A stretch of DNA of 34,525 bases from Elusimicrobiota bacterium (GCA_003452965.1 DMMW01000010.1:1-34525); one strand, 5' to 3'. Positions 23,701-33,121 are shown, counted from the first letter of the stretch. Numbers and translations: made by a program. The notes: a model not told the origin generated them from the sequence alone.

Positions 23701-25428
23701 ATGGAATCATGGGGGTATTTAGAAATGATAGAAACATTTTCTAATAAAGAAATAAAAAAGGATAGTAAGATAGCCTATTTCTCAATGGAGATAGGCATTG
23801 ATTCAAGAATTCCAACATACAGTGGTGGACTCGGAGTTTTAGCCGGGGATACACTTAAATCCTGTGCAGACCTGAAAGTACCGGTGGTTGGGATAACGCT
23901 GTTATATAAAAAAGGATATTACTATCAGAAATTGGATGAACGGGGAAATCAAATAGAATTACCTGTACAATGGACACCGTCTGATTTTTTAGAACTGTTG
24001 CCAGAAAAAATAAATGTAAAAATAGAAAACAGAGATGTAATTGTTCAAGCATGGCAATACAACTTGGAATCGGTAGACGGGCGTAATACGACGGTCCCTA
24101 TACTCTTCCTTGATACGGATATTTCTGAAAATAGTAACTACGATAGGTCGCTTACGGATAAACTCTATGGCGGAGATGAGAAATATCGGCTTGCACAGGA
24201 GATTATTTTAGGAATTGGCGGTGTGCATATCCTCCGTAAACTTGGATATAATAGTATAAAAAAATACCATATGAATGAAGGGCATGCAAGTTTGTTGGTT
24301 TTGGAATTGCTCCGAGAACTCAAAAAACAAGAAGACTCTTCATTGGATTTTGATGCGGTGCGAGATATGTGTGTTTTCACAACGCATACGCCTGTTCCTG
24401 CAGGACATGACAAATTTTCTTACGACTTAGTAAAAAATGTTCTGGGTGAATTTCTTCCGATTGATGTGCTCAAAATGCTTGCCGGAGAAAAGAATTTCAA
24501 CATGACATTACTTGCGTTAAACTCATCCAAATATATAAACGGCGTAGCAAAAAAACATGGAGAAGTTTCCCGCGAAATGTTTCCCAATTATTCTATTGAC
24601 TCAATAACAAACGGAATTCATTCATACTCTTGGGCATCGGGAAGTTTCAGGAAATTATATGATAAATATATTCCCGGTTGGACAAAAGACCCTTTTACAT
24701 TAAGGTACACTATCAGTATTCCAAAAACTGAAATATGGAATGTACATCTGGAAGCAAAAAAAAACCTTATTGATTATGTCAATAAAGAAACGAATGCCGG
24801 AATGGATTATGAAACATTCACAATAGGGTTCGCAAGAAGGGCATCTACATACAAACGTGCAGACCTTTTATTTTTTGATAATCATCGGCTTGTTAATATA
24901 TCTAAAATCGGAAAAATACAAATCATATTTGCCGGAAAGGCACACCCGAAAGATATACCGGGAAAGGAGATAATTAAAAAAATTTTCAGTCATATACACA
25001 ATTTAAAAACCGATATAAAAATTGCTTACCTTGAAGATTACAATATAGAACTTGGAAAAATGATTACATCCGGGGTTGATTTATGGTTAAATACGCCGTT
25101 AAAGCCTAGAGAGGCATCAGGCACTTCCGGTATGAAAGCATCGCTTAACGGAGTGCCGAATTTTAGTGTTTTAGACGGTTGGTGGATAGAGGGCTGTATT
25201 GAAGGTATTACCGGCTGGTCAATAGGGACAAAGTTAGCCGAAGAAAACTCCGATAAGAAAGATGCCGAAGATTTATACGCAAAGTTAGAAAATATAATTA
25301 TTCCGATGTTCTACAAGTATAGAGAGCAGTGGCTGAATATTATGCAATACAGTATTGCATTTAATGCCTCTTTTTTTAACACGCACAGAATGGTTCACCA
25401 GTATGTGCTAAATGCGTATCTGGATTAA
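23701..25428 (+). CDS. glgP: Alpha-glucan (glycogen) phosphorylase, short GT35 type
   Basis: 575 aa from the ATG at 23701. ATG at 23725 with GGGGG upstream is an equally good start and would remove eight residues. Releases glucose-1-phosphate from glycogen or maltodextrin using phosphate and PLP. Landmarks: IAYFSMEIGI, TYSGGLGVLAGDTLKS, YHMNEGHASLLVLE, FTTHTPVPAGHD, IGFARRASTYKRA, and EASGTSGMKASLNGVPNFSVLDGWW, where Lys479 is the PLP lysine. This is the compact family (well below the 800-plus aa of the GlgP/MalP enzymes). It lies three bases before pyruvate kinase, linking glucan breakdown to lower glycolysis. Confidence 0.92.
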   Translation: MESWGYLEMIETFSNKEIKKDSKIAYFSMEIGIDSRIPTYSGGLGVLAGDTLKSCADLKVPVVGITLLYKKGYYYQKLDERGNQIELPVQWTPSDFLELLPEKINVKIENRDVIVQAWQYNLESVDGRNTTVPILFLDTDISENSNYDRSLTDKLYGGDEKYRLAQEIILGIGGVHILRKLGYNSIKKYHMNEGHASLLVLELLRELKKQEDSSLDFDAVRDMCVFTTHTPVPAGHDKFSYDLVKNVLGEFLPIDVLKMLAGEKNFNMTLLALNSSKYINGVAKKHGEVSREMFPNYSIDSITNGIHSYSWASGSFRKLYDKYIPGWTKDPFTLRYTISIPKTEIWNVHLEAKKNLIDYVNKETNAGMDYETFTIGFARRASTYKRADLLFFDNHRLVNISKIGKIQIIFAGKAHPKDIPGKEIIKKIFSHIHNLKTDIKIAYLEDYNIELGKMITSGVDLWLNTPLKPREASGTSGMKASLNGVPNFSVLDGWWIEGCIEGITGWSIGTKLAEENSDKKDAEDLYAKLENIIIPMFYKYREQWLNIMQYSIAFNASFFNTHRMVHQYVLNAYLD

Positions 25429-25431
25429 ATT

Positions 25432-26847
25432 ATGCGTAAAACAAAAATTATCTGTACTATGGGTCCGGCTTCAGAAAAACCCGTAACGATTGAAAAAATG
25501 ATAAAATCGGGAATGGATATTGCGCGTCTGAATTTTTCACATGGCAACCATGAAGAACATAGAGAACGTATCAACATTATACAAAAAGTATCAAATAAAT
25601 TGAGTAAAAACATAGGGATTATGCAGGATTTACAGGGTCCAAAGATTCGTATTGGCAAATTTAAACCGGGAATACAAAATATAATCCTACAACCTGGTGA
25701 GAAATATATTTTAACTACCGAAAATTGCCCAGAGGGAGATAAAAATAAAGTAAATGTAGATTATAAAGAACTACACAGATATCTTACTAAAAACGATAGA
25801 ATTTTTCTTGATGACGGCAAAATAGAACTATTAGTAAAGAAGGTTATAAATAGAAATATTGAGTGTGAAGTAGTTGTCGGTGGCGAATTATCAGAACGCA
25901 AAGGACTCTCTTTACCGGATAAGCATCTACCACAACCTGTGATTACTCAACAAGATATAAATGATTTGTATTTTGGCATGAAAATCGGAGTAAATTATGT
26001 TGCAGTATCTTTCACAAGAAAAAAAGAAAATATACTGAAAATAAGAAAGCTGCTTAGAAACAATAATAAGATATCGCTAATTGCTAAAATTGAGGATGCT
26101 GAAGGATTAAGTAATATTAACAGTATAATTGATGTATCTGACGGTATAATGATTGCACGTGGTGACTTAGGTGTATGCTTACCAAGAGCAGAAGTACCTC
26201 TAATACAAAAAGAAATAATTAGAAAATGCCGTAAATCAGGTAAACCGGTAATAGTTGCAACACAGATGCTTGATTCAATGACAACAAATCTTCATCCTAC
26301 TCGTGCAGAAGTGAATGATGTTGCTAATGGTGTGTTAGATGGGGCAGATTGTTTAATGCTTTCTGGGGAAACTTCTATAGGCAAATATCCTATAGAAACA
26401 GTCAGGGAAATGGGCGAAATCATTAACACAATAGAAAAATCCGCTGATTATCTGAAAACCCTAACTTCAGAAAATTTTTATCCACAAGAACGCGGATTAA
26501 TTCAAGGATTAAGTATAGCAATTGATAAACTTTCACAAGTTGACAATGCAAAAGCAATTATCTGTTTAACCAAAACCGGTAATACAGCTAAAATAATTTC
26601 ACAATATCGCCCGCAATTACCGATAATTGCTGTTACGGTAGATAAAACGATTGCAATGAAATTACTTGTCTATTGGGGGATAAAAGTTTTAATCGGTAAA
26701 AAAGTAAAAGATGTAGAACGGAATTATAACACTTTTGTCAGGCAAGTAAAAAGAGAAGGACTGGTTAATGAAAGTGGTATAGTAATTATTACAAGTGGAA
26801 TAAAAGAAAAACCATTTCTAGCAAATATTTCTGTAGTTGAAGTATAA
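25432..26847 (+). CDS. pyk: Pyruvate kinase
   Basis: 471 aa. Converts phosphoenolpyruvate and ADP to pyruvate and ATP. Conserved elements: TKIICTMGPAS, Arg32 in ARLNFSHG, DLQGPKIRIG, catalytic Lys219 and metal-binding Glu221 (LIAKIEDAEG), ARGDLGV with Asp245, VATQMLDSM, and PTRAEVNDVANGVLDGADCLMLSGETSIGKYP. A C-terminal regulatory domain (about 350-471) is present, without the extra PEP-utiliser domain of some firmicute enzymes. It starts three bases after glgP. Its product feeds the lactate dehydrogenase encoded at 8001. Confidence 0.95.
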   Translation: MRKTKIICTMGPASEKPVTIEKMIKSGMDIARLNFSHGNHEEHRERINIIQKVSNKLSKNIGIMQDLQGPKIRIGKFKPGIQNIILQPGEKYILTTENCPEGDKNKVNVDYKELHRYLTKNDRIFLDDGKIELLVKKVINRNIECEVVVGGELSERKGLSLPDKHLPQPVITQQDINDLYFGMKIGVNYVAVSFTRKKENILKIRKLLRNNNKISLIAKIEDAEGLSNINSIIDVSDGIMIARGDLGVCLPRAEVPLIQKEIIRKCRKSGKPVIVATQMLDSMTTNLHPTRAEVNDVANGVLDGADCLMLSGETSIGKYPIETVREMGEIINTIEKSADYLKTLTSENFYPQERGLIQGLSIAIDKLSQVDNAKAIICLTKTGNTAKIISQYRPQLPIIAVTVDKTIAMKLLVYWGIKVLIGKKVKDVERNYNTFVRQVKREGLVNESGIVIITSGIKEKPFLANISVVEV

Positions 26848-26893
26848 GGGGGCTGGGACTATGCTCTTGACTTTTTATTGTAGTATGTCCCCC
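26848..26893 (+). terminator. Possible hairpin after pyruvate kinase
   Basis: GGGGG right after the pyk stop can pair with CCCCC at 26889-26893, with partial ACTA/TAGT support. No T tract follows, so termination is doubtful. The following 26894-27238 holds no convincing gene; it has TTGACA at 27107-27112, a possible -35 for the next frame. Confidence 0.3.
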
Positions 26894-27194
26894 AAGGTCC
26901 ATAGTAAACAACGAATGGTATTTTGGGGAATACAATACCTAAATAACGTCAAAAAAAATGAAAAATCAATGAAAACACAACTAATTGCTGAAGCAAACGT
27001 ATGGTGGAAATTTGGTAAAAACTTTTCTTACATATCAAAAGAATTACAAAGGAATTGACCCTACCCCATTAAATTTTACTAATACTAAATCCTATCTAAA
27101 AATTACTTGACAATTTATGAATATTATTATAAGACATATATGTAATATAAATGATAGTATACACGGTAAATGCGAGCAAATAATAGCATACTCA

Positions 27195-27221
27195 TAAGTA
27201 TCCTACTCGTGAGTATTCTAA
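27195..27221. repeat. Paired ACTCRTRAGTAT motifs upstream of the decayed ATPase
   Basis: ACTCATAAGTAT and ACTCGTGAGTAT stand 15 bases apart in direct orientation, and each is nearly palindromic. Their position just before a start codon suits an operator, but they are short and could be coincidental. Confidence 0.35.
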
Positions 27222-27238
27222 CTAAAAGGGTGCGGTTT

Positions 27239-27574
27239 ATGGAGCATAAATTCATAAATAGAAAATCTGAAATTGATTCATTAGAAAAAAAGTGGGAAGA
27301 GAAAAAAAGCCACTTGATTATTGTTTACGGCAAAAGGCGTGTAGGTAAAACGGAAATCATAAAACAGTTTATTAAAAATAAACCCTCTGTATATTTCTTG
27401 GCTGACAAACGGACTATAAACGAACAACTCAAAGAATTAGGCAGGTTATTCGGCGCTCATTTCAAAGATGCCCTACTTGAAAAGAACGGATTTACCGACG
27501 ATATGCTGAAACTGGCGAAACAAGAACGTGTTTACTTAGTCAACAAGAACGAATTGATTGAGATGCAAGAGTAA
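27239..27574 (+). pseudogene. Internally deleted archaeal-type ATPase (ATPase_2/DUF234-like)
   Basis: 111 codons from ATG at 27239 (AAGGG upstream). The N-terminus is a typical start of this family, FINRKSEIDSLEKKW, with the P-loop YGKRRVGKTEIIK, running to about residue 80. Then the sequence jumps to NGFTDDMLKLAKQERVYLVNKNELIEM, which resembles the extreme C-terminus of these roughly 450-aa proteins. The Walker B region, sensor, winged helix and most of the nuclease-like domain are missing. The in-frame join leaves a short open frame that is unlikely to work. Confidence 0.65.
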
Positions 27575-27624
27575 TAAGACAGTATAGGTCGCGACAGAGC
27601 AACAGTTTATAAGTTAAAGATTGA

Positions 27625-27891
27625 TTCGTTGCATTAGTATTTAAAGAAATTGGACGAGCTGACGAGATGGGGTCGGGTGTCAGGAAACTCTATAAATATT
27701 GTAAAATCAACTCGGGATTAAATCCCCAGTTGATAGAAGAGGATATATTTAAAATTATTATTCCATTAGATGAGCAAGTTGGTGAGCAAGTCCTAAAGAT
27801 ACTTAAATACTGTAAAATCTCAAGAAAGAAGCAAGAAATATCCGATATGTTATATCCCGACGAAGGAACGGAAATCTTTCACTTTATATGA
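27625..27891 (+). pseudogene. C-terminal relic of an ATP-binding transcriptional-regulator-like protein
   Basis: Open from 27625 without a start at the proper place: FVALVFKEIGRADEMGSGVRKLYKYCK followed by IIPLDEQVGEQVLKILKYCKISRKKQEISD. This is the end of the GHKL-type ATP-binding region and the start of the winged helix found in AlbA_2/RecG-like regulators. The rest of the gene upstream is gone and the winged helix is cut short. It is related in type to the intact gene at 27961. Confidence 0.6.
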
Positions 27892-27923
27892 TAAAAGATG
27901 AAAAACCAAAAAGACCCCGTTCC

Positions 27924-27951
27924 TTGATTTTTCACTGTAAAAGAGTATAAT
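27924..27951 (+). promoter_or_regulatory. Promoter giving a near-leaderless DUF4062 transcript
   Basis: TTGATT (27924-27929), 16 bases, TATAAT (27946-27951). The ATG at 27961 is only 10 bases beyond the -10 box, so the transcript would begin within a few bases of the start codon, in keeping with the lack of a Shine-Dalgarno. Confidence 0.55.
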
Positions 27952-27960
27952 CAAATCATT

Positions 27961-29436
27961 ATGAAAAAGTATAAAATATTCGTGAGTGGTGTGCAGAAAG
28001 AACTCAAAGCAGAACGCCGGGCAGTGAAAGATTCGATTCTCGGTGATGTCTTGCTCTCCGAGTATTTTGACGTTTTCTTGTTTGAAGATTCACCGGCTAA
28101 AAGCCATTCAGCAGAAAAGGCATATCTTGAAGAAGTCCGTAAAGGCAATATCTATATCAGCATTCTTGGCGATAAATACGGCAGCACGGGCAAGAATAAA
28201 ATTTCTCCTACCGAAGCAGAATTTCGGGAAGCAAAAACCAAGCATAAAGACATTTTAATTTATATAAAAGGTGAAAACTCCGTTGATAAAAACCGTGAAG
28301 CAGGCGTACAGAAACTTATTAAGGAGATTAAAGATTCCAAGGTGGGTTATTGTTATCGCAGATTTAATTCCATCAGCGAATTAACCAACCTTGTTTATGA
28401 AAGTTTGATTGTCTTTTTAAAAGAGAAAGGAGAAGTCGGCAGAGCCGTATTTGACCAGCGGATATGCGACAGTGCGACTTTCTCCGATATTGACGATGAA
28501 AAAGTTAAGTGGTTTTTAAAAACAGCACGAGCCAAACGGAATTTTCCACTTGCTCTTGATTCTTCAACACAAGATGTTTTTACTCATCTAAAACTTTTGA
28601 AAGACGGCAAATTGACCAACGCCGCAGTTTTATTATTCGGCAAAGAACCGAGAAAGTTTTTTGACCAGGCAAAAATCAAATGTATTCATCTGCCAAGTAC
28701 CGAAGTAGAGAAACCGTTCACATCATATCAAATTTACGAAGGGAATTTATTTGAGCAGGTGGACAAGGCAGTTAGTTTTGTATTTGATATACTCAAATTC
28801 CCTGTTATTCAGCAGGAACATACTGTCCAGGTATCTCGGCCCCGTGAAATTCCAGTATTCGTGGTTCAGGAAGCCATCGTCAACGCAGTTGCTCACCGCG
28901 ACTATAACACGACGTCCTCTGTTCAGGTAATGGTATTTCTTGACCGAGTGGAAATATGGAATTCTGGGACTTTACCAGCCCACTTAAAAATAGAAGACCT
29001 CAAAAAACCACACGCATCTCACCCGACAAATACTTTATTAGCCACAGTAATGTTTTTTGCCGATTACATTCAACAAGCAGGTTCGGGAACATTGGAGATG
29101 CTCAAACAGTGTAAGGCAAAGGGACTTCCCGAGCCGGACTTCGTATCAGTGCGGAATCTTGAATTCAAAACAATATTAGCCAGAGATATTTTTACGGAAG
29201 AGGTCTTAAATAAACTGGGATTGAATGAACGCCAGTTAAAAGCAGTAAAATATGTAAAAGAAAAAGGCAGAATAACGAATAAAGAATATCAGTTAAATTT
29301 TGGTGTTAAGAAAAGACAAGCAACAGATGATTTAAAAGATTTAGAAAATAAAGAGGTCTTAATTAAGATTGGATCTACTGGAAGGGGAACATATTACAAG
29401 GTTAATGGGGCGATAATGGGGCGAAAGGGGCAATAA
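27961..29436 (+). CDS. DUF4062 protein with GHKL ATP-binding region and winged helix
   Basis: 491 aa. Residues 4-105 are a DUF4062 domain, a TIR/STIR-like fold (KIFVSGVQKELKAERRAV, YISILGDKYGS, SPTEAEFREA). The middle resembles AlbA_2/RecG-like regulators: the ATP-binding region has EAIVNAVAHRDY (304-315, Glu304 and Asn308 of the N box), VEIWNSG (330-336) and AGSGT (373-377). A winged helix spans about 420-480. DUF4062 proteins are frequent in defence and stress islands; nucleotide sensing or DNA-binding control is plausible but unproven. No ribosome-binding site; a promoter lies almost on the start codon. The last codons run into a G-rich tandem repeat, so the natural C-terminus may have been altered. 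The two decayed genes upstream are of related kinds. Confidence 0.75.
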   Translation: MKKYKIFVSGVQKELKAERRAVKDSILGDVLLSEYFDVFLFEDSPAKSHSAEKAYLEEVRKGNIYISILGDKYGSTGKNKISPTEAEFREAKTKHKDILIYIKGENSVDKNREAGVQKLIKEIKDSKVGYCYRRFNSISELTNLVYESLIVFLKEKGEVGRAVFDQRICDSATFSDIDDEKVKWFLKTARAKRNFPLALDSSTQDVFTHLKLLKDGKLTNAAVLLFGKEPRKFFDQAKIKCIHLPSTEVEKPFTSYQIYEGNLFEQVDKAVSFVFDILKFPVIQQEHTVQVSRPREIPVFVVQEAIVNAVAHRDYNTTSSVQVMVFLDRVEIWNSGTLPAHLKIEDLKKPHASHPTNTLLATVMFFADYIQQAGSGTLEMLKQCKAKGLPEPDFVSVRNLEFKTILARDIFTEEVLNKLGLNERQLKAVKYVKEKGRITNKEYQLNFGVKKRQATDDLKDLENKEVLIKIGSTGRGTYYKVNGAIMGRKGQ

Positions 29437-29452
29437 AGGGGCGATAATGGGG
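29407..29452 (+). repeat. G-rich tandem repeat with G-quadruplex pattern
   Basis: Five GGGG runs at 29407, 29418, 29427, 29438 and 29449 are separated by loops of 7, 5, 7 and 7 bases (CGATAAT, CGAAA, CAATAAA, CGATAAT). This satisfies the standard intramolecular G-quadruplex pattern on the coding strand. It covers the stop of the DUF4062 gene (29434-29436). Confidence 0.8.
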
Positions 29453-29579
29453 CAGAGCATTTAAAAAGACAGTATGTTTTTCCGATATAAAAACAGGAAA
29501 GCGCATTGGTCTCGATAAAGGCGGCCACTGGATTATCCTTCGTAGCAATAATAAAGTGGGAAAAGTTGTAGAGAAATAA
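29448..29579 (+). other. Startless open segment, possible gene remnant
   Basis: After a stop at 29445 a 43-codon frame encodes SDIKTGKRIGLDKGGHWIIL...KVGKVVEK and ends at 29579. It has no start codon and no recognised family. It looks protein-like, but may be the tail of a lost gene. The following 29580-29697 shows nothing I can name. Confidence 0.25.
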
Positions 29580-29697
29580 AAAGAAAAATGTAAAGCGTCC
29601 ACATTTTCCTAATACACAATATGACACACAGATAAAGAACCTAAAATTAGGATTATCATTTCAAAACATAGGTCCCAAAATGACATTTATACAAGAG

Positions 29698-29880
29698 TGA
29701 CCCCACCCCCGAAAACTGTACCAGTTGAAATTAGAGTTTAGAAATGGTAAACTAAACTCATGGGGGTATGGTTATGAAACAGGGCAGGTACAAGGAAGAG
29801 CAGATTATCGGGATATTGAAGGAAGCAGAAGCCGGCATAAAGATAGATAAATTATGCCGTAAATAAGGATTAAATGAGAT
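29698..29880 (+). mobile_element. Truncated IS3-family insertion sequence (left end and orfA start)
   Basis: Begins with an IS3-type end, TGACCCCACCCCCGAAAACT. ATG at 29774 encodes MKQGRYKEEQIIGILKEAEAG, the well-known start of IS3-family OrfA, through KIDKLCRK. It then stops at TAA (29864-29866), where the family has Tyr (CRKYGLSE: the following codons read GLNE). Only about 35 codons survive; the rest of orfA, orfB and the right end are missing. The helicase start codon lies at 29882, so the relic forms its leader. Confidence 0.85.
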
Positions 29881-29881
29881 T

Positions 29882-32800
29882 ATGAGCAATCAATTTATAA
29901 CTAATCAGGAAAAACTACTGTCGGAAGTAATAAATAATATTCTCCCATCCACACAAAAGTTAAATATCTTGGTTGGATATTTTTATTTTTCCGGATTCCA
30001 GGAAATTTATAAAAATATAGCAGATAAAGAAGTTAAAATCCTCATTGGTTTAGATATTGAAAAAGATATTTTAAACAAAGTCAAAGAATTTGAACTAATT
30101 CAATCTATAAATCTTTCCCGAAGTCAAGTAAGAGATAATTTCAATAAATCGTTTATCCAATTATTTAACGATTCAGATTATTTTGATATTGAAGAAAAAC
30201 AAGAGGCATTCCGAATATTTCTTGAAAAAATTATAAACAAAACACTTGAAATTAGAAAAACCGTCCAACAAAACCATGCAAAATTATATGTTTTTGAAAA
30301 CAAGCCGGAACATAATCAGAACGGTGAATTCTTAGGAACAATAATTACCGGTTCAAGCAACTTAACCCGTTCAGGATTAAAAGGACAGCGTGAAATAAAT
30401 GTTATATTTCGTGACAATGGCAATTACGAGGAAGCACTCAAAATATTCAACGAACTTTGGAAGGATGAAAACTCGGTAGAAATAGTCGGTAAAACTACAA
30501 CGGACAGTTTTCTTATCGAAATAATAGAAAAAATCTGGATTGATAAACTTTACGATCCATATTTATTATATATTCGTGTCTTGGAAGAATATTTTTCATT
30601 TACTAAGAAAGAAGGTATCATTCTTCCTTCCGAAATTACAAAAAATAAATTCATGAATCTTAAATATCAGAATGACGCTATTTCGCAATCAATAGAAATT
30701 CTTAACCGGCACAACGGCGTTATCATTGCGGATGTTGTTGGATTGGGAAAAAGTATTATTGCTTCTGCAGTAGCCCATAACATGGGATTACGAACAATAA
30801 TTATCTCACCACCGCATCTAATAGGGCAATGGGATGATTATCATATTGATTTTGGATTTAACGCTAAAATATTCAGCAGCGGTAAAATACAGGAAGCATT
30901 AGAATATGATTTTGCATATAATGAGCCAAAATTAATTATTATAGATGAATCGCATAAATATCGCAACGAACTAAACATTGACTACGGATATTTACATCAA
31001 CTATGCCAGGGAAACAAAGTAATTTTATTAACCGCTACGCCATTTAACAACCAACCGCAGGACATATTTTCAATGATAAGATTATTTCAAATACCTGCTA
31101 GGTCCACAATACAAACAGTAGATAATTTATCATACAGATTTAAAGAACTTATCAAGGAATATAAAGAAATAAAAAAATCACAAATACAAAAAAAGTCGGA
31201 TATGAAAGATGAAATTAAAATATTGGCACAAAAAATCCGTGATATACTTGCTCCATTGGTTATTCGTCGGTCAAGATTGGACTTGGAAAAAATTAATGAA
31301 TACCGAGAAGACCTTAAAAAACAAGGGATATCATTTCCTGAAGTTAAAGATCCTACAATTTTAGACTATCCGCTTGGAAAACTTAGTATACTTTACGAAA
31401 AAACTCTTGAAAAAATTGTATCCACGGAAGACGAATCACAGGGCTTCATGGGAACAAGATATAAACCGACAAATTATCTTAAAGAAGAACACAAAAAACA
31501 AGTTGCTGATGAATTAGGTGTAAAAGAAGATTTACTTGTACAGGTACAAATAAACCTGTCAAAATTTATGCGTCGCCTATTAGTCAGGCGTTTTGAAAGC
31601 TCGGTAAAAGCATTTCACGATTCCTTGAACTCACTAATAAAATCATCCGAATACATGCGTGATTGGTATAATAAATTTGAGAGTGTTCCAATATACAAAA
31701 AAGGTGATTTGCCGGACATAGAAATCCTTGAACAATCCACCAGTGAAGATTTAGATGAAGAACTCCAGCAGATTACATTTGACGAGCAACTAAAAAAATA
31801 TTATGACAAAGGACTTAAAATAATAAAAAAAGAATGGCTAAAAGACACTTTCATTAAAGACATTGAAAAAGACATAAAACTACTAAAAGAAATACGTGCA
31901 GAATGGTTTAAAGACGGCATCAAACACGACCCGAAATTAGAATGTTTTGAAAAAGAAATAAAGCAACAACTAAAAAAAGAACCCAACAGAAAAATAGTTG
32001 TATTTACCGAATTTTCAGATACAGCAAACTATCTATACGAAAAACTCAAAAACAAATTGAAAATATTTAAATATACCTCCGCGGACTCAAGTGAAACCAA
32101 CAAAAAAATAATCAAAGAAAACTTTGATGCCGGTAATCCTATACAAAAAGACGACTACGACATTCTTATTGCTACCGATGCAATTTCAGAAGGCTTTAAC
32201 CTTCACAAAGCAGGTATTATATTCAACTATGACATCCCATACAACCCGACAAGAGTAATACAACGGGTAGGACGTATAAACCGCATAAACAAAAAAGTAT
32301 TTAATGAACTTTACATCTATAATTTCTTTCCAACGGCTACCGGTGAAGCAGAAACACGGATAAAAAAGATATCTACATTAAAAATTTCATTATTTAATGC
32401 TTTACTTGGTACCGACATAAAAGTATTAACCTCGGATGAAGAATTGGAATCCTATTACAAAAATGAATTTATAAAATCAATGGCAAATCAAGAAGAACTA
32501 TCATGGGATGTAAAATATCGCAATGAACTTGGAATATTGAAAAATAAACATCCAGATATATTACAAAAGGCAATGGCAGTTCCCCATCGTGCCCGCATTA
32601 GAAGAACAGAAAAGAAAGATACAGCTGGAGTCATTGTATTTGCGCGAAAAGGGAAAGAATACACGTTCAAACTTGGCATTTCAAAGGAAGATTATACAAC
32701 ATTAGGTCCTGAAACTGCACTAAAACTATTTGAATCAGAAATAACCGAAAAATCGGAAAAAATAAGTAAAAACTTTGAACCGATATACCAGCATGTAAAA

Positions 32801-33121
32801 AACAACCTATTCAACAAAAAAACCCAGGTATCTTTTGATAAAGGAAAAACCGAATCAATAAACAAATTAGAAGTATTACAAGAAAAGATTCCAGATAAAA
32901 AGGACTATTTCAACGATTTAAAATATATAATAAAAGAACTGGATGCATTACCTGAAAGATATGCTAAACAAATCCGTCAAATATCAGAAAAATCCCTTAA
33001 AAAAGATGTTGAAGAACTGCAAAAAGATGTATCGCAGAAATACTTAATAGAAATCATAGAAAAAGCACGAAGAATAGAAGATGAAGCAGAAAGCTTAATA
33101 CTCACAGAAGAACTGATATAA
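29882..33121 (+). CDS. PLD-domain SNF2-like helicase
   Basis: 1079 aa. N-terminal phospholipase-D-like domain with a single half-site: His132-x-Lys134 (NHAKLYVFE), Asn160 (TGSSNLTRSG) and Glu171. A superfamily-2 SNF2-type helicase core follows: GLGKS (287-291), DESH (355-358), TATPFNN (384-390), and in the second lobe ATDAISEGFNL, DIPYNP and QRVGRINR (794-801). The last 220 residues are charged helices, unassigned. Proteins like this occur in defence islands, where the PLD part can act as nuclease or DNA-end binder; that is inference here. Its partner nuclease starts 13 bases downstream. The ATG at 29882 has only a weak GAG upstream, and the leader is an IS3 relic. Confidence 0.85.
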   Translation: MSNQFITNQEKLLSEVINNILPSTQKLNILVGYFYFSGFQEIYKNIADKEVKILIGLDIEKDILNKVKEFELIQSINLSRSQVRDNFNKSFIQLFNDSDYFDIEEKQEAFRIFLEKIINKTLEIRKTVQQNHAKLYVFENKPEHNQNGEFLGTIITGSSNLTRSGLKGQREINVIFRDNGNYEEALKIFNELWKDENSVEIVGKTTTDSFLIEIIEKIWIDKLYDPYLLYIRVLEEYFSFTKKEGIILPSEITKNKFMNLKYQNDAISQSIEILNRHNGVIIADVVGLGKSIIASAVAHNMGLRTIIISPPHLIGQWDDYHIDFGFNAKIFSSGKIQEALEYDFAYNEPKLIIIDESHKYRNELNIDYGYLHQLCQGNKVILLTATPFNNQPQDIFSMIRLFQIPARSTIQTVDNLSYRFKELIKEYKEIKKSQIQKKSDMKDEIKILAQKIRDILAPLVIRRSRLDLEKINEYREDLKKQGISFPEVKDPTILDYPLGKLSILYEKTLEKIVSTEDESQGFMGTRYKPTNYLKEEHKKQVADELGVKEDLLVQVQINLSKFMRRLLVRRFESSVKAFHDSLNSLIKSSEYMRDWYNKFESVPIYKKGDLPDIEILEQSTSEDLDEELQQITFDEQLKKYYDKGLKIIKKEWLKDTFIKDIEKDIKLLKEIRAEWFKDGIKHDPKLECFEKEIKQQLKKEPNRKIVVFTEFSDTANYLYEKLKNKLKIFKYTSADSSETNKKIIKENFDAGNPIQKDDYDILIATDAISEGFNLHKAGIIFNYDIPYNPTRVIQRVGRINRINKKVFNELYIYNFFPTATGEAETRIKKISTLKISLFNALLGTDIKVLTSDEELESYYKNEFIKSMANQEELSWDVKYRNELGILKNKHPDILQKAMAVPHRARIRRTEKKDTAGVIVFARKGKEYTFKLGISKEDYTTLGPETALKLFESEITEKSEKISKNFEPIYQHVKNNLFNKKTQVSFDKGKTESINKLEVLQEKIPDKKDYFNDLKYIIKELDALPERYAKQIRQISEKSLKKDVEELQKDVSQKYLIEIIEKARRIEDEAESLILTEELI

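Noticed and set aside
26837..27058. 73-codon frame after pyruvate kinase
   Set aside because: It overlaps the end of pyk and its first part is the G/C hairpin region. The last residues (GKNFSYISKELQRN) vaguely recall a transposase helix-turn-helix, but too weakly to call.
29882..33121. A complete DISARM or Mokosh system
   Set aside because: DISARM needs separate drm genes and a methylase. Mokosh helicases are of a different superfamily and domain order. The match is at the level of domain types only.
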